A stretch of 64,000 nucleotides of DNA from Syngnathus acus (GCF_901709675.1 NC_051104.1:375001-439000), one strand, 5' to 3'; numbered from the stretch's first letter, positions 10,901-23,631 are shown. Notes: generated by a model from the sequence alone, not told the origin. Made by a program: numbers and translations.

Positions 10901-11329
10901 CTCTAAATCATACAATTGAGTAAAATAAAACATACATTTTGATTTTCATTCAAATTGCTAAGATTCTTGTGATAAACAATGAGAGAATGATTGAAAGGAA
11001 ACTACAAGGAACTACAACTAAGCTAGTTGTGGAAGCAGTCCAATTGCCACGAAAAATAGCTATATGCACGTGTGCAGGGCACACATGAGACTGATAAGGT
11101 GCCAAGAGGTAACAAGCTTGCGGACGGAACCGCATAGCTGTAGTGCAAAAGACGCTTCAAATTTTGTACACACAAGAAGCAGATTAAATTACTGAAACGT
11201 TTTTAAAGATGTGCAGCGACAAAGTCCATAGACTGAAATTCGATTATGGACGAAAAGAGGGGCAAGAGTGGAGAATGGTATCTATAAATGACCAGAAGAC
11301 TGACCTATCCTACAAAAAGCCTATATAAA

Positions 11330-11870
11330 TGGGCAGCAATATTGAGCCATGGTGTGTGTCACATGGCTCAAGAGGAGGGATAGTGGGGCAGTTCATTCAG
11401 CTTTATACAACATATGGATTTGATTCATATTCAAAACATTTATAAAACAAAATTTTTGTGGAGTTTGTTTAACATGTGCTAAACACAATCCACAGGGTTA
11501 TAATGCCTGGTCATAATAGATGCATTCTCAAAATGGTTTGAATTGGCTTCAACAAAAACACTGAATGCCTTAACAGTGGAAAAAAAACGTTATGTAAAGA
11601 AATAATACCGAGATATGGGATTTCGGAAATTAATTCTCATGACAGGACTGGTATAAAGTGTGAAAATGTGCATGGAAAAAAGTGGAAGATCATGGACAAA
11701 ATGTTTACACCTGGTCAAACTGTACATAAATATTACAAGTACTGTGGGTTTAACCCCGTATGAAAAATTGTTTGGGCGACAATATAGATTACCATGTTTC
11801 AAAACCAAGTGGGATACTAAGGATGATTCAAATTTGGCATTTACATTTTATATTTATAATTAATATTTTA
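11330..11870 (+). pseudogene. Retroviral integrase relic
   Basis: Scattered blocks in shifting frames recall integrase: a His/Cys zinc-binding region near 11345-11490, a core-like block near 11510-11560, and a C-terminal block at about 11745-11800 reading GLTPYEKLFG, a motif typical of gammaretroviral and related integrases. Stops and frameshifts separate the blocks, so it cannot be functional. Confidence 0.65.
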
Positions 11871-12461
11871 AAGGCAAAAAGAACAAAGCACGTTCTCATT
11901 AAGAGCATTGAAAACGAAACACTGGTGTTCTTCCAAGGGGGAAGGGCCACATTGAATATTGATAATTACATCAACTGCCATTAAAATAGCAGAAAGGTCA
12001 GTTGAGGTGGTCCTAGCAAATTACAAAAGGGTAATTTCTTTTGAGGTAACGTTCAATCGGAAAAAGTGACCCAAAGGAAGCCTCAGAAATGCCGGGAACA
12101 AGAAAATGGAACAATGACGTTATTGCATGTAAGGTGGCTATCTTTGTTGCCATTTTGTTAACTTCAGCAATATGGTATTTGTGGGAACTAAGTCATAATG
12201 AGTAGGGGAGAGATGAGTGAACAACTTATATTGATCACTCCCAAAAAACAATGCTGCATTGTAGCAATTTAAAAGATCAATTTGACTTTTGCAGGATGAT
12301 CTGCTGTGTCGGATCTGGACTGCAATGAAAATATGATGTTTATATGTGTACTTTGTCAACAACCGCTGTAGATGTTAAAGAATGGGATGATTATATCTAA
12401 AACGAATGTGGATAATTTGTTTCAGGTAACTATAAGAGTTGCTGAAAAACGAAACAATTGA

Positions 12462-12824
12462 TTGCTAATGGCAAAACAAGCTGCAAAGACAGAAACAAAA
12501 AGTGAATATGTCATATGTATGGATTTGCGACCGATTCTTTATGTTGTATCGTTGCCATTGACCAAAGATTGTGTGACATCTGTCACATCTACTGATTGTG
12601 AAATGTGTGACAGAGCATTCTATATAGTAATATCCATTGAAAAAAGAAAAAAGAAGCCATTGCTTTCAGAGAATGTAGTCAAGCTAAATTGTATATGTAT
12701 CAACATGCCAAGATCTGGGAAAAAGCTGGAAAAACAAACAAACAAAATGTCTTTAAATTTGAGAGTCGACGATGATCTGACTGAAATTGATGCAATCAGA
12801 GTCCCCAGAGGAGTTACTGATTAA
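12462..12824 (+). pseudogene. Probable envelope surface-subunit relic
   Basis: This 120-residue open frame lies just upstream of the envelope transmembrane fragment and has a cysteine pattern (VICMD..., CEMC, CICI) plausible for the end of a surface subunit. Assignment rests mainly on position. It is not continuous with the next fragment. Confidence 0.4.
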
Positions 12825-12884
12825 TAAGAATTAATTGACCAAATTGTAGCAGGATGGGAGTCTTCCATTTGCTGGTGGTGTACG

Positions 12885-13439
12885 ATGAACAAAAACGTCG
12901 ACATGATAAATTACAACCATTGCAACATGCAGAAATTGGGCAAACGGACACAAGCGGGACTTGAGGCAGTGCACGGACAGCTAGCCACGCCTTCCCTAAT
13001 GTCAATCCAGAACCGCAATGCTCTTGTTATGTTGTCGTCTGAGAAAGGAAGGGTCTGCGCAATGTTCAGAGAACAATGCTGCACCTTCATCCAGAACGAC
13101 ACCGCCCCTGATGGGAGCCTGACGAAGGCGATTGCAAGCTTGCAATCCCTCAAAACGAGGATGAAAGAGCACAACAAGTGGATGACTGCTTTTGGGAAGT
13201 ATAAAGCCCTTGTGTCCTCAATTACTGCTATACTCACCTTGTGTGGTTGTTGTTGTATTCCATGTCTCCGTGCTCTGTTTAATCGTCTCATCACTACAGC
13301 AATATCGCCCATGGAAGACAAGATGGCCGGGGTATGCCTAATGTCTGAACGCCAGCATGTTGATGATAACGATGATGATGATGGAATTTTTGCACTTGGG
13401 TTTACAGACTTCTTCCCAGATCTGGGTGTTTCCGAATGA
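12885..13439 (+). pseudogene. Envelope transmembrane-subunit fragment
   Basis: This 184-residue open frame contains the C-X6-CC motif of gamma/epsilon-type envelopes (Cys58, Cys65, Cys66), preceded by the usual heptad-like region and followed by a membrane span at about residues 106-130. The span has a cysteine cluster, and an acidic cytoplasmic tail follows. The surface subunit and fusion peptide are not in frame with it, so this is a broken envelope gene. Confidence 0.7.
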
Positions 13440-13565
13440 TAATATCGCAACGTTTATCCTTTCTTGGTGTAAACTTATTTGTGCTCATACTTGTGATCCT
13501 ACGGCTGAAAATCTTTTTGAAGTGGCCACTTTTAGGTGATAAGATGGTCTCTGAGAACTTATGAT

Positions 13566-13579
13566 AAAGAGGAGGGAAT
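13566..13579 (+). promoter_or_regulatory. Polypurine tract
   Basis: The purine-rich run aagaggagggaa followed by tt lies immediately before the 3' LTR, where plus-strand DNA synthesis is primed. Confidence 0.75.
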
Positions 13580-14339
13580 TGTTAGAAAAATGTATATATA
13601 TATATATGTTATCATGCGTTCTCTAATCAATGCTTTACCGCAATATTACTGCAATATATGCTTGCTGTTTGGCCTTGCTGTTTTTATGATGTACCACAGA
13701 AGAGAAAAGTTACGGCTGGGTCAGGAGAGAGGTTACAGCTGGGTCAGACAGGACCAGCTGACAACTCAGCAAAAAGAAGACATCTACCGAGACAGTTCCT
13801 TTTTAACAAAGACCACTTTGTTAAACAACATGCCTCATTGCTGTCTTGCACCTCAGATGAACCTACAAGTGACCATCATTGTCAGGGTTTTCCAAACTAT
13901 CTTGATCGTAAGATTATGTCGGAATGTATGTATCCAGTAATAAATAACCTAGCTTGTCCCATTCTACACAATGTCGTAAAGCATCCCTTGCTATGTTTTG
14001 ACTAGAGGTCAAAGGTTTTCTTCTCTATCCAGGCCACTCAAATTCCTCTTCCCACATGTTCTTATCAGTATGTAAACACCTAGTGATTTCTTCCTTACGA
14101 GGCAAAGCCCACATGCGTTCCCCCTCCTCTTTTAGGGGCTTTTGTCTCACGATTTGTGGGTAGGGCAAATCCCAATAAAAAGAGCGGGAGTGCATACAGA
14201 TATTTAGTGTAGTGAGATTGTTGTGAAGCTATCTGTACTGCACTCCTCGCGAGAAAAGACTTAATATTCTGTCTCACTTGTGGTTTGTTTGCTGTTGCTC
14301 TTCTCTTGAAATTTGTTCGGTCAGCGAAAAAACCTAACA
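13580..14339 (+). repeat. 3' LTR of the endogenous retrovirus
   Basis: This is a 760-bp copy of the 5' LTR with the same ends and polyadenylation signal. It is followed by the CTTAC target duplication at 14340-14344. No difference from the 5' copy was seen. Confidence 0.92.
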
Positions 14340-14731
14340 CTTACCTATTGTCTCTTGTCTTTTTAGGACACCGGTGTCAAACTAGAAGCTCGGGGGCCAG
14401 ATACGGTCCACCATGTCATTTTATGTGGCCCCCAAAGACAAACTGTGCAAAATCAATTTTTCAAAATATTTGAACAGTTTTTACTAGTTTATGATTTGAA
14501 AGCTAGTTATTCATCAGTTTGTTGTGAAGCCTATACTGCAGGGGTGGCCAACCCGCGGCTCGCGAGCCGCATGCGGCTCTTTGGCTGGTTCCATGCGGCT
14601 CTTTTACGTTCATATCAACATTTGTGTTTATTTTTTGTGCGTATTTGCTTCGCTTGAGTTCAATATGGTATTTTGGTCAAACGCGCATGCGCGTGAGGTG
14701 AAATCCCGCAAAGGAGGAGGGACAAACCCAT

Positions 14732-15190
14732 TTGAGGAGTGTCAATTTCGCTCTAAAATTGGCAAGGAAAAAATGCACAGCTAAACGAATATATGAGGAT
14801 GAACACAGGACGTTTTTAACAGAGTTAAAGTTGTTTTTTGTTGAACGCAATGGTAAGCCATTCTGCCTGATATGTCGGACGTCATTAGTGCATTTAAAAG
14901 CTTCAAATGTTCAGCGCCACTTCAGCTCACTTCATGCCAATATCGATAAGGACTTTCCAAAAGGGACTGAATTTCGCAAGCACAAGTTTGGACACTTTGA
15001 AAAGTCAGGCAGAAAAATAGGTACAGTTTTTCAAAAAAAATTACGAAGCACTCAGAGACTGTCACGCTTGCATTGTTTCAACTGGCTTGGAACATTGCAC
15101 GGGCTAAAAAGCCATACAATGAAGTGGAGTTTGTTAAAAAATGCCTCAGTGACGTTATTGAAATCTTGTCTCCTGAAAACAACAAACTAA
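14732..15190 (+). pseudogene. hAT transposase N-terminal fragment
   Basis: The 152-residue open frame resembles the BED-type zinc-finger region of hAT transposases and their domesticated ZBED/GTF2IRD2 relatives: FCLICR, then NVQRHFSSLH supplying the Cys and His ligands, then a Lys-rich stretch. The catalytic RNase-H domain and dimerisation region are absent, so the element cannot move itself. Confidence 0.6.
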
Positions 15191-15411
15191 AACGAATGGT
15201 CTGTCCCGCCACACATAGTAAGTGAAAAAACTTATGTTTTTGTTTGTGGAATTTGTTGAACTGAGAGTTTGTCTGTGTGAGACAATGCACACAATGTTCA
15301 TTGTTGAAAATGTGATCTTTGGTCTGTGGTTTTAGTACTGTAGGAGTCAATTTGTTATTATCATGTTGGTGCGTGACATGATAATGTCACACAATAAATT
15401 TGGCTGAGCAG

Positions 15412-15632
<221 letters not shown>

Positions 15633-15834
15633 GGGGAATGTTCATGTGTGCTCATGTGTATGATGTGGCTCTTTGCGATGACAGTAAAAAATGTGGCTCT
15701 AAGTCTCTGACTGGTTGGCCACCCCTGCTATACTGTATATCATATGAGACGTTTATACATTTATTTGGGTTGACAGTCATAAGGAAACTATGACTATGAT
15801 GCGGACCGTGACAAAAATGAGTTTGACGCCTCTG

Positions 15835-17015
15835 CTTTAGGCTAAACTATTGACCGAAAGGCCGCAGAAATGTCTTTTGGCTCCAGAAGGATCCAAGGTA
15901 CATTTTGGGCGTGACTATGTATATTACATTCTGCCAAGTCTTAGCCTGTAATCAGCTTGCATAAATCTCTTTTATGATGGCCACTGAAACATCTGCTGGG
16001 CCAATGAAACACATCCAGTGAGGCAATAAAATGTCTGGGCCAGCATATGAGAATGGCCTTGCGAGTCTCTCGAAAAAAAAAAGTTTGCCACGAAATAATT
16101 GCGACGGTGCCATTTATGAAATCCGGGGATTGTACCGAATGGGAGCCGCGGCGGTTTTGTTATTGCTCTCAGTAAAGTGATATGATTCTCCCTCGGAGTC
16201 TAATCAGATCACCTTCATGAGCCATTTAAGACTGATTTTTGCACAAGTCGCTTTTACGGCGGTGTAAAATGTGATGGCGCTCTTCTGAGCTTTTCCAACA
16301 GTTTGTTTCCATATGTGACAATATTGAGGTAAATCTTGTCAAGGCCTGCGGAAGGCCCGCGTTACATCACTGCTTATTGTATATGATGAATGCTGGGAAG
16401 TCACACCACATTCTCCCCTCCTGTGCTGTATTGACGTCTATACTAGTTAATGGCTGGTGGATGTTCAAGCCGGGTGGTTGCCGAGGTAACGCGCTCGCGT
16501 CACAGTCCCGCGTTTCCAATCGCATTCTGTCTTGAAGGAAGAAGGCAACTTTGCCTGAATGTTGGAGCTTTATTGCGCCAAATTAAATGCAAACTGTGCG
16601 TCTATGAGTTAAGGCCAGCCATTGAAAACAATAAAGCGGTGAAAAATAAACTTGGGAGAGCGTTGCGGTTTGATCAATTTTCAGACCGAGGTAATACATC
16701 CCCAACGGTCCAATGCGCTCGCCATGTGTCCCACTGAGTTAGCAGTCTGTAAGTGGTGTGGACCAGCGTGATAATTGATCCATTCTGTTGCTGTAAAAGG
16801 CGCCCGCAGAGCATGGCCGAGATGCGAAAACATCCACAAATCCACAATGCGGAAATCTGCCCCATTCTTTGTCATAGTGTTCTTCACTGTGGATGAAGAC
16901 GTCCTGCTAAGGTATAATAGGGATGACAAAATAATTGCCAGTGTATTTTAGAGGGAGGCATGCTATAAGGAATATATATATATATGTATAATGTGTATAT
17001 ATATACATATATATA
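15835..17015. other. No gene recognised; (AT)n tract at the right end
   Basis: No coding or RNA gene was seen. From about 16973 the sequence becomes an (AT)n microsatellite, into which the next elements appear to be inserted. Confidence 0.5.
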
Positions 17016-17510
17016 TACCGTTTTTTTCCATGTATAATGCGCAAAATTTAACTAATTTATTGTCCTAAAATCTGGGGTGCGCATTATACATGGGTACAAT
17101 TTTTTTTCTTTTTTTTTTTATCCGGATATCATACGGAGGCCGCCATTACAGATGCGCTTTCTTCTCTGCTGTTCACGTCAAACACGCTCCATACGAACAC
17201 AATGCTCTCGTATCAGACGCTTGCTCGATCACCTGCTCGCTTGCTGTCACAATGTACCCTACACAAATCCGAAACATTTCTTGGCTATTGAGTTTGCTAG
17301 CGCATGCGCAGTGATACTGACCGGCAGAATAACATCCGGTTGTTCCCAAAGATGATCTTTTTTCTGAAATAATTTTGCGTTTACGGTTAAGTAGGAGTCA
17401 AAATTTGCGTGCGTATTATACATGGGTACAGGCTTTTTTCCAGCATCAACATGCCATTTTCAGGGTGCGTATTATACATGGGGGCGCATAATACACGGAA
17501 AAAAACGGTA
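17016..17510 (+). mobile_element. TA-flanked MITE-like DNA transposon, copy B
   Basis: Inverted ends CCGTTTTTTTCCATGTATAA and its near complement are bordered by TA. The interior at about 17150-17290 matches copy A (1502-2363) in the opposite orientation. It is shorter than copy A (495 versus 862 bp), so the two are different deletion derivatives. Confidence 0.75.
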
Positions 17511-17518
17511 TACATATA

Positions 17519-19142
17519 CAGTGCCTTGCGAAAGTATTCGGCCCCCTTGAACCTTTCAACATTTCGCCACATTTCAGGCTTCAAACATAAAGACATCAAA
17601 TTTTAATTTTTTGTCAAGAATCAACAAGTGGGACACAATCGTGAAGTGGAACGAAATTTATTGGATCATTTAAACTTTTTTAACAAATAAAAAACTGAAA
17701 AGTGGGGCGTGCAATATTATTCGGCCCCTTTACTTTCAGTGCAGCAAACTCACTCCAGACGTTCAGTGAGGATCTTTGAATGATCCAATGTTGTCCTAAA
17801 TGACTGATGATGATAAATAGAATGCACCTGTGTGTAATCAAGTCTCCGTATAAATGCACCTGCTCTTCGATAGTCTCAGGGTTCTGTTTAAAGCGCAGAG
17901 AGAACCATGAAGACAAAGGAACACACCAGGCAGGTCCGAGATACTGTTGTGGAGAAGTTTAACGCCGGATTTGGATACAAAAAGATTTCCCAAGCTTTAA
18001 ACATCTCAAGGAGCACTGTGCAAGCAATTATATTGAAATGGAAGGAGTATCAGACCACTGCAAATCTACCAAGACCCGGCCGTCCCTCCAAACTTTCATC
18101 TCAAACAAGGAGAAGACTGATCAGAGATGCAGCCAGGAGGCCCATGATCACTCTGGATGAACTGCAGATAACTACAGCTGAGGTGGGAGAGTCTGTCCGT
18201 AGGACAACAATCAGTCATGCACTGCACAAATCTGGCCTTTATGGAAGAGTGGCAAGAAGAAAGCCATTTCTCAAAGATATCCATGAAAAGTCTCGTTTAA
18301 AGTTTGCCACAAGCCACCTGGGAGACACACCAAACATGTGGAAGAAGGTGCTCTGGTCAGATGAAACCAAAATTGAACTTTTTGGCCACAATGCAAAATG
18401 ATATGTTTGGCGTAAAAGCAACACAGCTCATCACCCTGAACACACCATCCCCACTGTCAAACATGGTGGTGGCAGCATCATGGTTTGGGCCTGCTTTTCT
18501 TCAGCAGGGACAGGGAAGATGGCTAAAATTGATGGGAAGATGGATGGAGCCAAATACAGGACCATTCTGGAAGAAAACCTGTTGGAGTCTGCAAAAGACC
18601 TGAGACTGGGACGGAGATTTATCTTCCAACAGGACAATGATCCAAAACATAAAGCCAAATCTACAATGGAATGGTTCACAAATAGACTTATCCAGGTGTT
18701 AGAATGGCCAAGTCAAAGTCCAGACCTGAATCCAATCGAGAATCTGTGGAAAGAGCTGAAGACTGCTGTTCACAAACGCTCTCCATCCAACCTCACTGAG
18801 CTTGAGCTGTTTTGCAAGGAAGAATGGGCAAGAGTTCCAGTCTCTCGATGTGCAAAACTGATAGAGACATACCCCAAGCGACTTGCAGCTGTAATTGCAG
18901 CAGAAGGTGGCGCTACAAAGTATTAGCGCAAGGGGGCCGAATAATATTGCACGCCCCACTTTTCAGTTTTTTATTTGTTAAAAAAGTTTAAATTATCCAA
19001 TAAATTTTGTTCCACTTCACGATTGTGTCCCACTTGTTGATTCTTGACAAAAAATTAAACTTTTATATCTTTATGTTTGAAGCCTGAAATGTTGCGAAAT
19101 GTTGAAAGGTTCAAGGGGGCCGAATACTTTCGCAAGGCACTG
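17519..19142 (+). mobile_element. Near-complete Tc1-family transposon
   Basis: The 1,624-bp element is flanked by TA (17517-17518 and 19143-19144). Terminal inverted repeats of about 214 bp have the IR/DR structure of fish Tc1 elements. The outer repeat begins CAGTGCCTTGCGAAAGTATT, and a related inner direct repeat (attattcggcccc) lies near 17717 and again, inverted, near 18936. The interior is one transposase frame with a single stop. Confidence 0.95.
17907..18926 (+). pseudogene. Tc1 transposase, full length with one nonsense codon
   Basis: One frame of 339 codons runs from ATG to TAG with a single TGA at codon 165 (18399-18401), where related Tc1 proteins usually have Arg; CGA to TGA is a typical CpG decay change. 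N-terminal paired-type helix-turn-helix motifs (about residues 8-50 and 70-110) are separated by a PRPGRPSK linker. The DD34E catalytic triad is complete: Asp152 (WSDETK), Asp243 (QQDNDPKH) and Glu278 (NPIENLW). The protein would cut and paste the element at TA sites. No frameshift is present, so only the stop inactivates it. Confidence 0.92.
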
Positions 19143-19144
19143 TA

Positions 19145-19488
19145 TATATATATTATATATATATACCCGTTATTAAAATTACTCCCTCTTGAGTGCTGAG
19201 GAGATTGATTTGATTAGCAGAAGTACATCTTGTAGCAAAATAAAAATCATTGATTTTCTAATGGGCGGAGGGTGGAAGAGATTTCTGTCCTGATTGATTA
19301 TTTGTCCCTTCCAATTTGTTGATTATTCCAAAGGATTTGAGGAAGTGGCAAGAAGAGCTTGTATAAGAGGACATCCATCACGACGATGAATGTGCACTCA
19401 TAAAACGATTAAAAGATCACAGTGGGATCATTTTTGGCACTTGATAAAATACTCCAAATTTATTTATTTATTATATATTTTTCATTTA
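19145..19488. other. No gene recognised between Tc1 and pogo-like element
   Basis: The (AT)n tract continues to about 19166. The rest has no recognisable feature. Confidence 0.4.
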
Positions 19489-20149
19489 CAGTCAAACCTC
19501 GGTTTTCGAACGTCCCGGTTCTCGAACAAATCGGAATTCGAACGAAAAATTCGAGATTTCTTTGCTTCGGTTGTCGAACAAAATTCGGAGGTCGAACCTC
19601 GCGAGATGAGCCGAAAGGACCCGAGAAAACCCGACCGCGCGGCCCGGATGCCGACTGACTCCGTTCGTTATTGCATTTTCGTTCCTTTGAGGATTGTATT
19701 AACCCCTAATCATGCCTCCAAAGAAAGCAAGTGGAAGCAGTAAACCATCCTAAAACACAAAGACGCTCTTAAAGCAATGCGACCGTGAGCGCCCGGCGCG
19801 CTGCGATTGCGCGATCGGACCAAATTAAGCTCCCTGCGCACTTAGGTCCACTTAAATTTTGGAAAGTACATCAGGACTTTAAAAATATTTTCTAAATTTC
19901 AGCGACGGCTCTGTCACAATAATGCGACCAGCGCGGTGCAGTTGCGCGGTCGGCGGCCCGCTACGGTTGCGCGATCGGACGTAAATGCGCAAATGAAAAA
20001 TGCTTAAAAAAGGCGTTGTTTTTTTTGTCTTGGAACGGATTACATTTTTATCCATTATTTGGAATGGGGAAAATAGATTCGGAATTTGAACGATTCACTT
20101 CTCGAACCGCCTTCTGGAACGGATTGTGGTCGAAAACCGAGTTTGACTG
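19489..20149 (+). mobile_element. pogo/Tigger-like non-autonomous element, copy 1
   Basis: Ends CAGTCAAACCTCGGTTTTCG and CGAAAACCGAGTTTGACTG are flanked by TA. At 19712 an ATG opens [10 protein letters not shown], resembling the start of pogo/Tigger transposases, but the frame stops at once. A GC-rich block of CGATCGCGCA-type units fills the middle. Confidence 0.8.
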
Positions 20150-23100
20150 TATTTATTTATTTATTTATTTGTTTATTTATTTTTCTATTTTTCCCAAAGT
20201 AGCAACGTTTGCATGAGTATGCATACTTGTCTGCACGCGCACACGTGTTAAATTTGAGTTAGTACGGGGCGGTGAAAAGCCTTTTACTCCCACTGCTGGC
20301 TAAGCCTCTGTTAATTCCACTCACCACCTTGGCCATCCTTTTCTCCAGTCATCATTAATCATCTCTCCGCACTCCTCCACCCCCCCCCCCCCCCTCCTCA
20401 CACACACACACACACCTTGTCCTCTCCTTCATTTTCTTCCTCGTCAGTACATTTGCTCTCCTCTGCAGCCACGCTGCTCCGCCATTCCTGGCAGATCCTG
20501 CAATGAGCAGATAACAGCGACATGCCTGCTGGCCACAAATTTGACAAAGAAGGCACCGCGGAAGAATTAGATGGAAAAACGTCAGCGGCTATATTCCTGT
20601 TCACAGTGTCAGCTACAAAGCACTACCAAGCGTACACACACCATGAAAATTATTAAGCAGATTGTTTTCTTAATGGCCTCACCTTTGAAGCACAACATCC
20701 TCAATTTGCACTGAATATACAATGACCGTGGGAAATAAAATTTATTCATTCAGATAGTGGATAAAAAAATTTTACTGTACATGTATAGCGTGTTTATGGT
20801 ATAAGGGAGAGGCAATATGTCAGGGGCCATCTGTTGAATGAATTATTGAATTAAGTGCCATATGCAGGCCTATATTTCTGCTAGGAATCCATATGTCACT
20901 TTATTCTTGCTCCGTGTTATTTTATTTCAAAAAGTTACATTGCAACTTGAGTCTTGTCACTTAACACGTTTTAGCTTTTTTTTTTTTCCCACCGCTTCAG
21001 CACCGTGTGCACTTGCTCATATTCTCCTCTGGATGAAGCATTATTTACCTGTGACATTTTCTAAAGTGACATCCTTGAGTGCTGTCAAATTGCAATTGTT
21101 TAAGTTGAAAAAAATTCCCAGTCTTATAGTGTAAAAGGTCAACCTGTTATTTGACTCCAATGCATCTGACTGCCACTTACTTCCCCCTGGCATGCTTAAA
21201 GATATGACAATAAAAAAAAATTCCATTCACGTATCAAAAATGTCCGCCGCTACATTTTCACGCATCACGCCAGAGGCGGACCATTTAGTATTCTGGCTTC
21301 ACTCATATCTGAACAAAACTGGGTCTCAGCGGTCGCCGCCCCCCATCAGTAGTGTTGTCATCCCACAGTGGCTTCTCCACCCACTGCCAAGTCGCTAATG
21401 AGGTCAAATCACCAATTACACAGTCAGTTTAGCCCAAGAGTGTAGGACATGGATCAGATCACAAGAGGGCACGCCATTCCAAATCCAGGACACCCATGAA
21501 GTGACATATCACATCTTCTGTCCATTAGGGCTTAGCTTGGAGAGACCAGCAGACATGTTGCTTTAGCCACTTCTGCTGGGCTCAGATGGGGCACCACAGT
21601 GCTTTCAAGATCACACTCAGTTGTTAACAAGGACACCTGAGTACCAAAGTTAAATTGCTTATAGTCCACTGGATCCAGGTGCAGACCCAGAATAAAAGCT
21701 GCCCTGCTGCCAAAATACTCAGCCAGCTATTGTAGCACATCAAAAAGCTCATATTCCAACCGAGCCGGTGGTCACATTGACCGCTAATGCGACAATAGTG
21801 AACGACAAGATACTGTGAGCAGCTCATCATAAAGTTTTGTATTGTAAGGTGTTCGTTTTGCAGTCACAAAGCTTGTCAAATTTCTATTATTGACTTTGCC
21901 TTTCAAATTCAAAACCTTTGTGACATTACAGTGGAAGCAAAGTGAATATGCATCATGATAGTTAATTGCAAAGATGGAGTTGGACCAAATCCCAAATCCA
22001 TTAAATCACTCTTTGCAGCAGATTAGCCAGAGCTATATTAGTGGCAAATAGTTGTGAGATTTCCGACTCCCTCACGTGTTCACAAAGTGACCGCTGCACC
22101 TGTGCTGGTTCCCTCAAGCCAAACAATTGAGGGAGTGTTAAGAGGGCCACCTCAGGGACGGCATTTAATTATGATCATGAATTGAGAAAATAATAGGAGG
22201 TGGTAATTGGCAGCATTGTTGTTATTTTGCCTTTCCTGGACGTTATTTTTTTCTGATGGTCTATAAAATCAAAATGTTGCCCAAATTATCTTTAACATGC
22301 TTTTTAGTTGCTTCTTCTTCTTTTTTATCGTCAAAAGGAGGGGGGATCATCCACGTGGTCGTAGCTTGAGGCCAGTTCAATTAACGGTGTTATTTTTAAG
22401 TCGATCCAAAGTGTGCTGTGAATGCTAACCAGTAACATTAGCATACATGAAGTGAGACGTAGAAAGCCAGACTCTGCAGTCCCCGTGAATATTTCTGAAG
22501 ATGGATATTGTCTGCTGGATGCCAAGACTATTTCTGGAGCCTCTGCCCCCTATGATCAGCTTTGTCATCTGGTGGGAGAGCCGCTGCACTCAGGGCGGCG
22601 TTCCAAAAGTAACACAATAAATACAAAATCAAATACAAAGTTACTCTAAGAAAGCGGTAAATGGGTTTATGCGAAGATTAATATTTTTTTTTCTTTGAGG
22701 GCCATCTGATAAGCTTGTCATCTTTTATTGTACACTTTCTTCCATCGTTTGGGCTCCCTTGTTTTTTTGCTTACCTCGTAATTCTGCTTCAGCTCGAGAT
22801 GACTTCTGCAGTTTATGCGGATGCGCGCACACGCACGCGCGACTCCCCCAACCTCAGCTTCTTCAATCGTGTATTTGATTTGCGATTTGTGAGTTGGTAG
22901 TGCGCGCGCGTGAGGATTGTGGCGCATTGGTCCGATGTGAATGAACGTGCGCGCTGGAGGAGGCGGAGGAGGAGGAGGAATTACAATATAGGACACGGAG
23001 GGGGCGGGGTGGGGGGTCTACGAGAACTCCACTCGGCTGCGGAGACTCACTTGCCACAGTGCACGGCAGCAGACAGACGCACACACTCCACATCGTCGGA

Positions 23101-23631
23101 TTTTTCTGCAGCGGCACCAAATCCACCAAGGAAAACCAACTTGTCCTCTCCCCCCTCCCTTGCAGGATCTTTACGCACAGCGGTGGCGACATGCTGAAGA
23201 TGCGAAGATGAGCCTCGCGCGGTTCTCCGTGCTGCTGAAGCATCTCCTCTTCCTCTCTTCCTCCTGATGAGGGGAGCAAAGAGGACGAAAACAAGGCTGA
23301 CTCATGTGTTCTTTCCCAAAAAGAAGCTCGCAAAGGTGGAGCAATTAGAGCTGGGCTCATGACGGAACTATTAATCCTTTCAGTGCACCAAAGAGGTTTG
23401 GAAACGTTTGGATGGAATTTGGACGAGTGTCTGCAACTAGAACTGTTTTTGGTCTTGTATGAAACCGGTGATTAGTTGTTCTTCCCTGATGACTGCATTG
23501 AGGAGTTTTTTGGGGGTTTTTTTAGGGATGAGCATGTTTCCCTGAAACTCACGTCTTGTTTTCTCTCCTAAAGTACTCGCACATCTAAATGGAATTAGTT
23601 GAGTCCGCAGCCATTTGTGAAAGGAACAGAC
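20150..23631. other. Upstream region of neto1
   Basis: No other gene is recognised. Low-complexity tracts include (TTTA)n at about 20150-20180 and a C-run with (CA)n at about 20383-20416. From about 22880 the sequence turns GC-rich, with a (GGA)n run near 22955-22979 and several short upstream ATGs (for example 23191 and 23200, both followed by an early stop). It probably contains the neto1 promoter and 5' UTR. No TATA box is evident. Confidence 0.4.

Larger units (their letters stand above)
6514..14339 (+). mobile_element. Endogenous retrovirus (gamma/epsilon-like), defective interior
   Basis: The provirus has two 760-bp LTRs (TGTTAG...CTAACA), a 5-bp target duplication, a tRNA-Pro-type primer site, a polypurine tract before the 3' LTR, an open but short gag, relics of integrase and relics of envelope. 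No protease, reverse transcriptase or RNase H could be recognised between gag and the integrase relic. The order gag - integrase relic - env relic and the C-X6-CC envelope motif fit gamma- or epsilonretroviruses. A hAT transposon (10396-10900) sits inside the body. By eye the LTRs are identical, which contrasts with the decayed interior. Confidence 0.9.

Noticed and set aside
12911-13450. 179-residue minus-strand frame
   Set aside because: It lies opposite the envelope fragment and is its shadow.
18304-18603. Frameshift in the Tc1 transposase
   Set aside because: The two halves are in the same frame (17907 and 18480 differ by 573 bases), so only a nonsense codon separates them.
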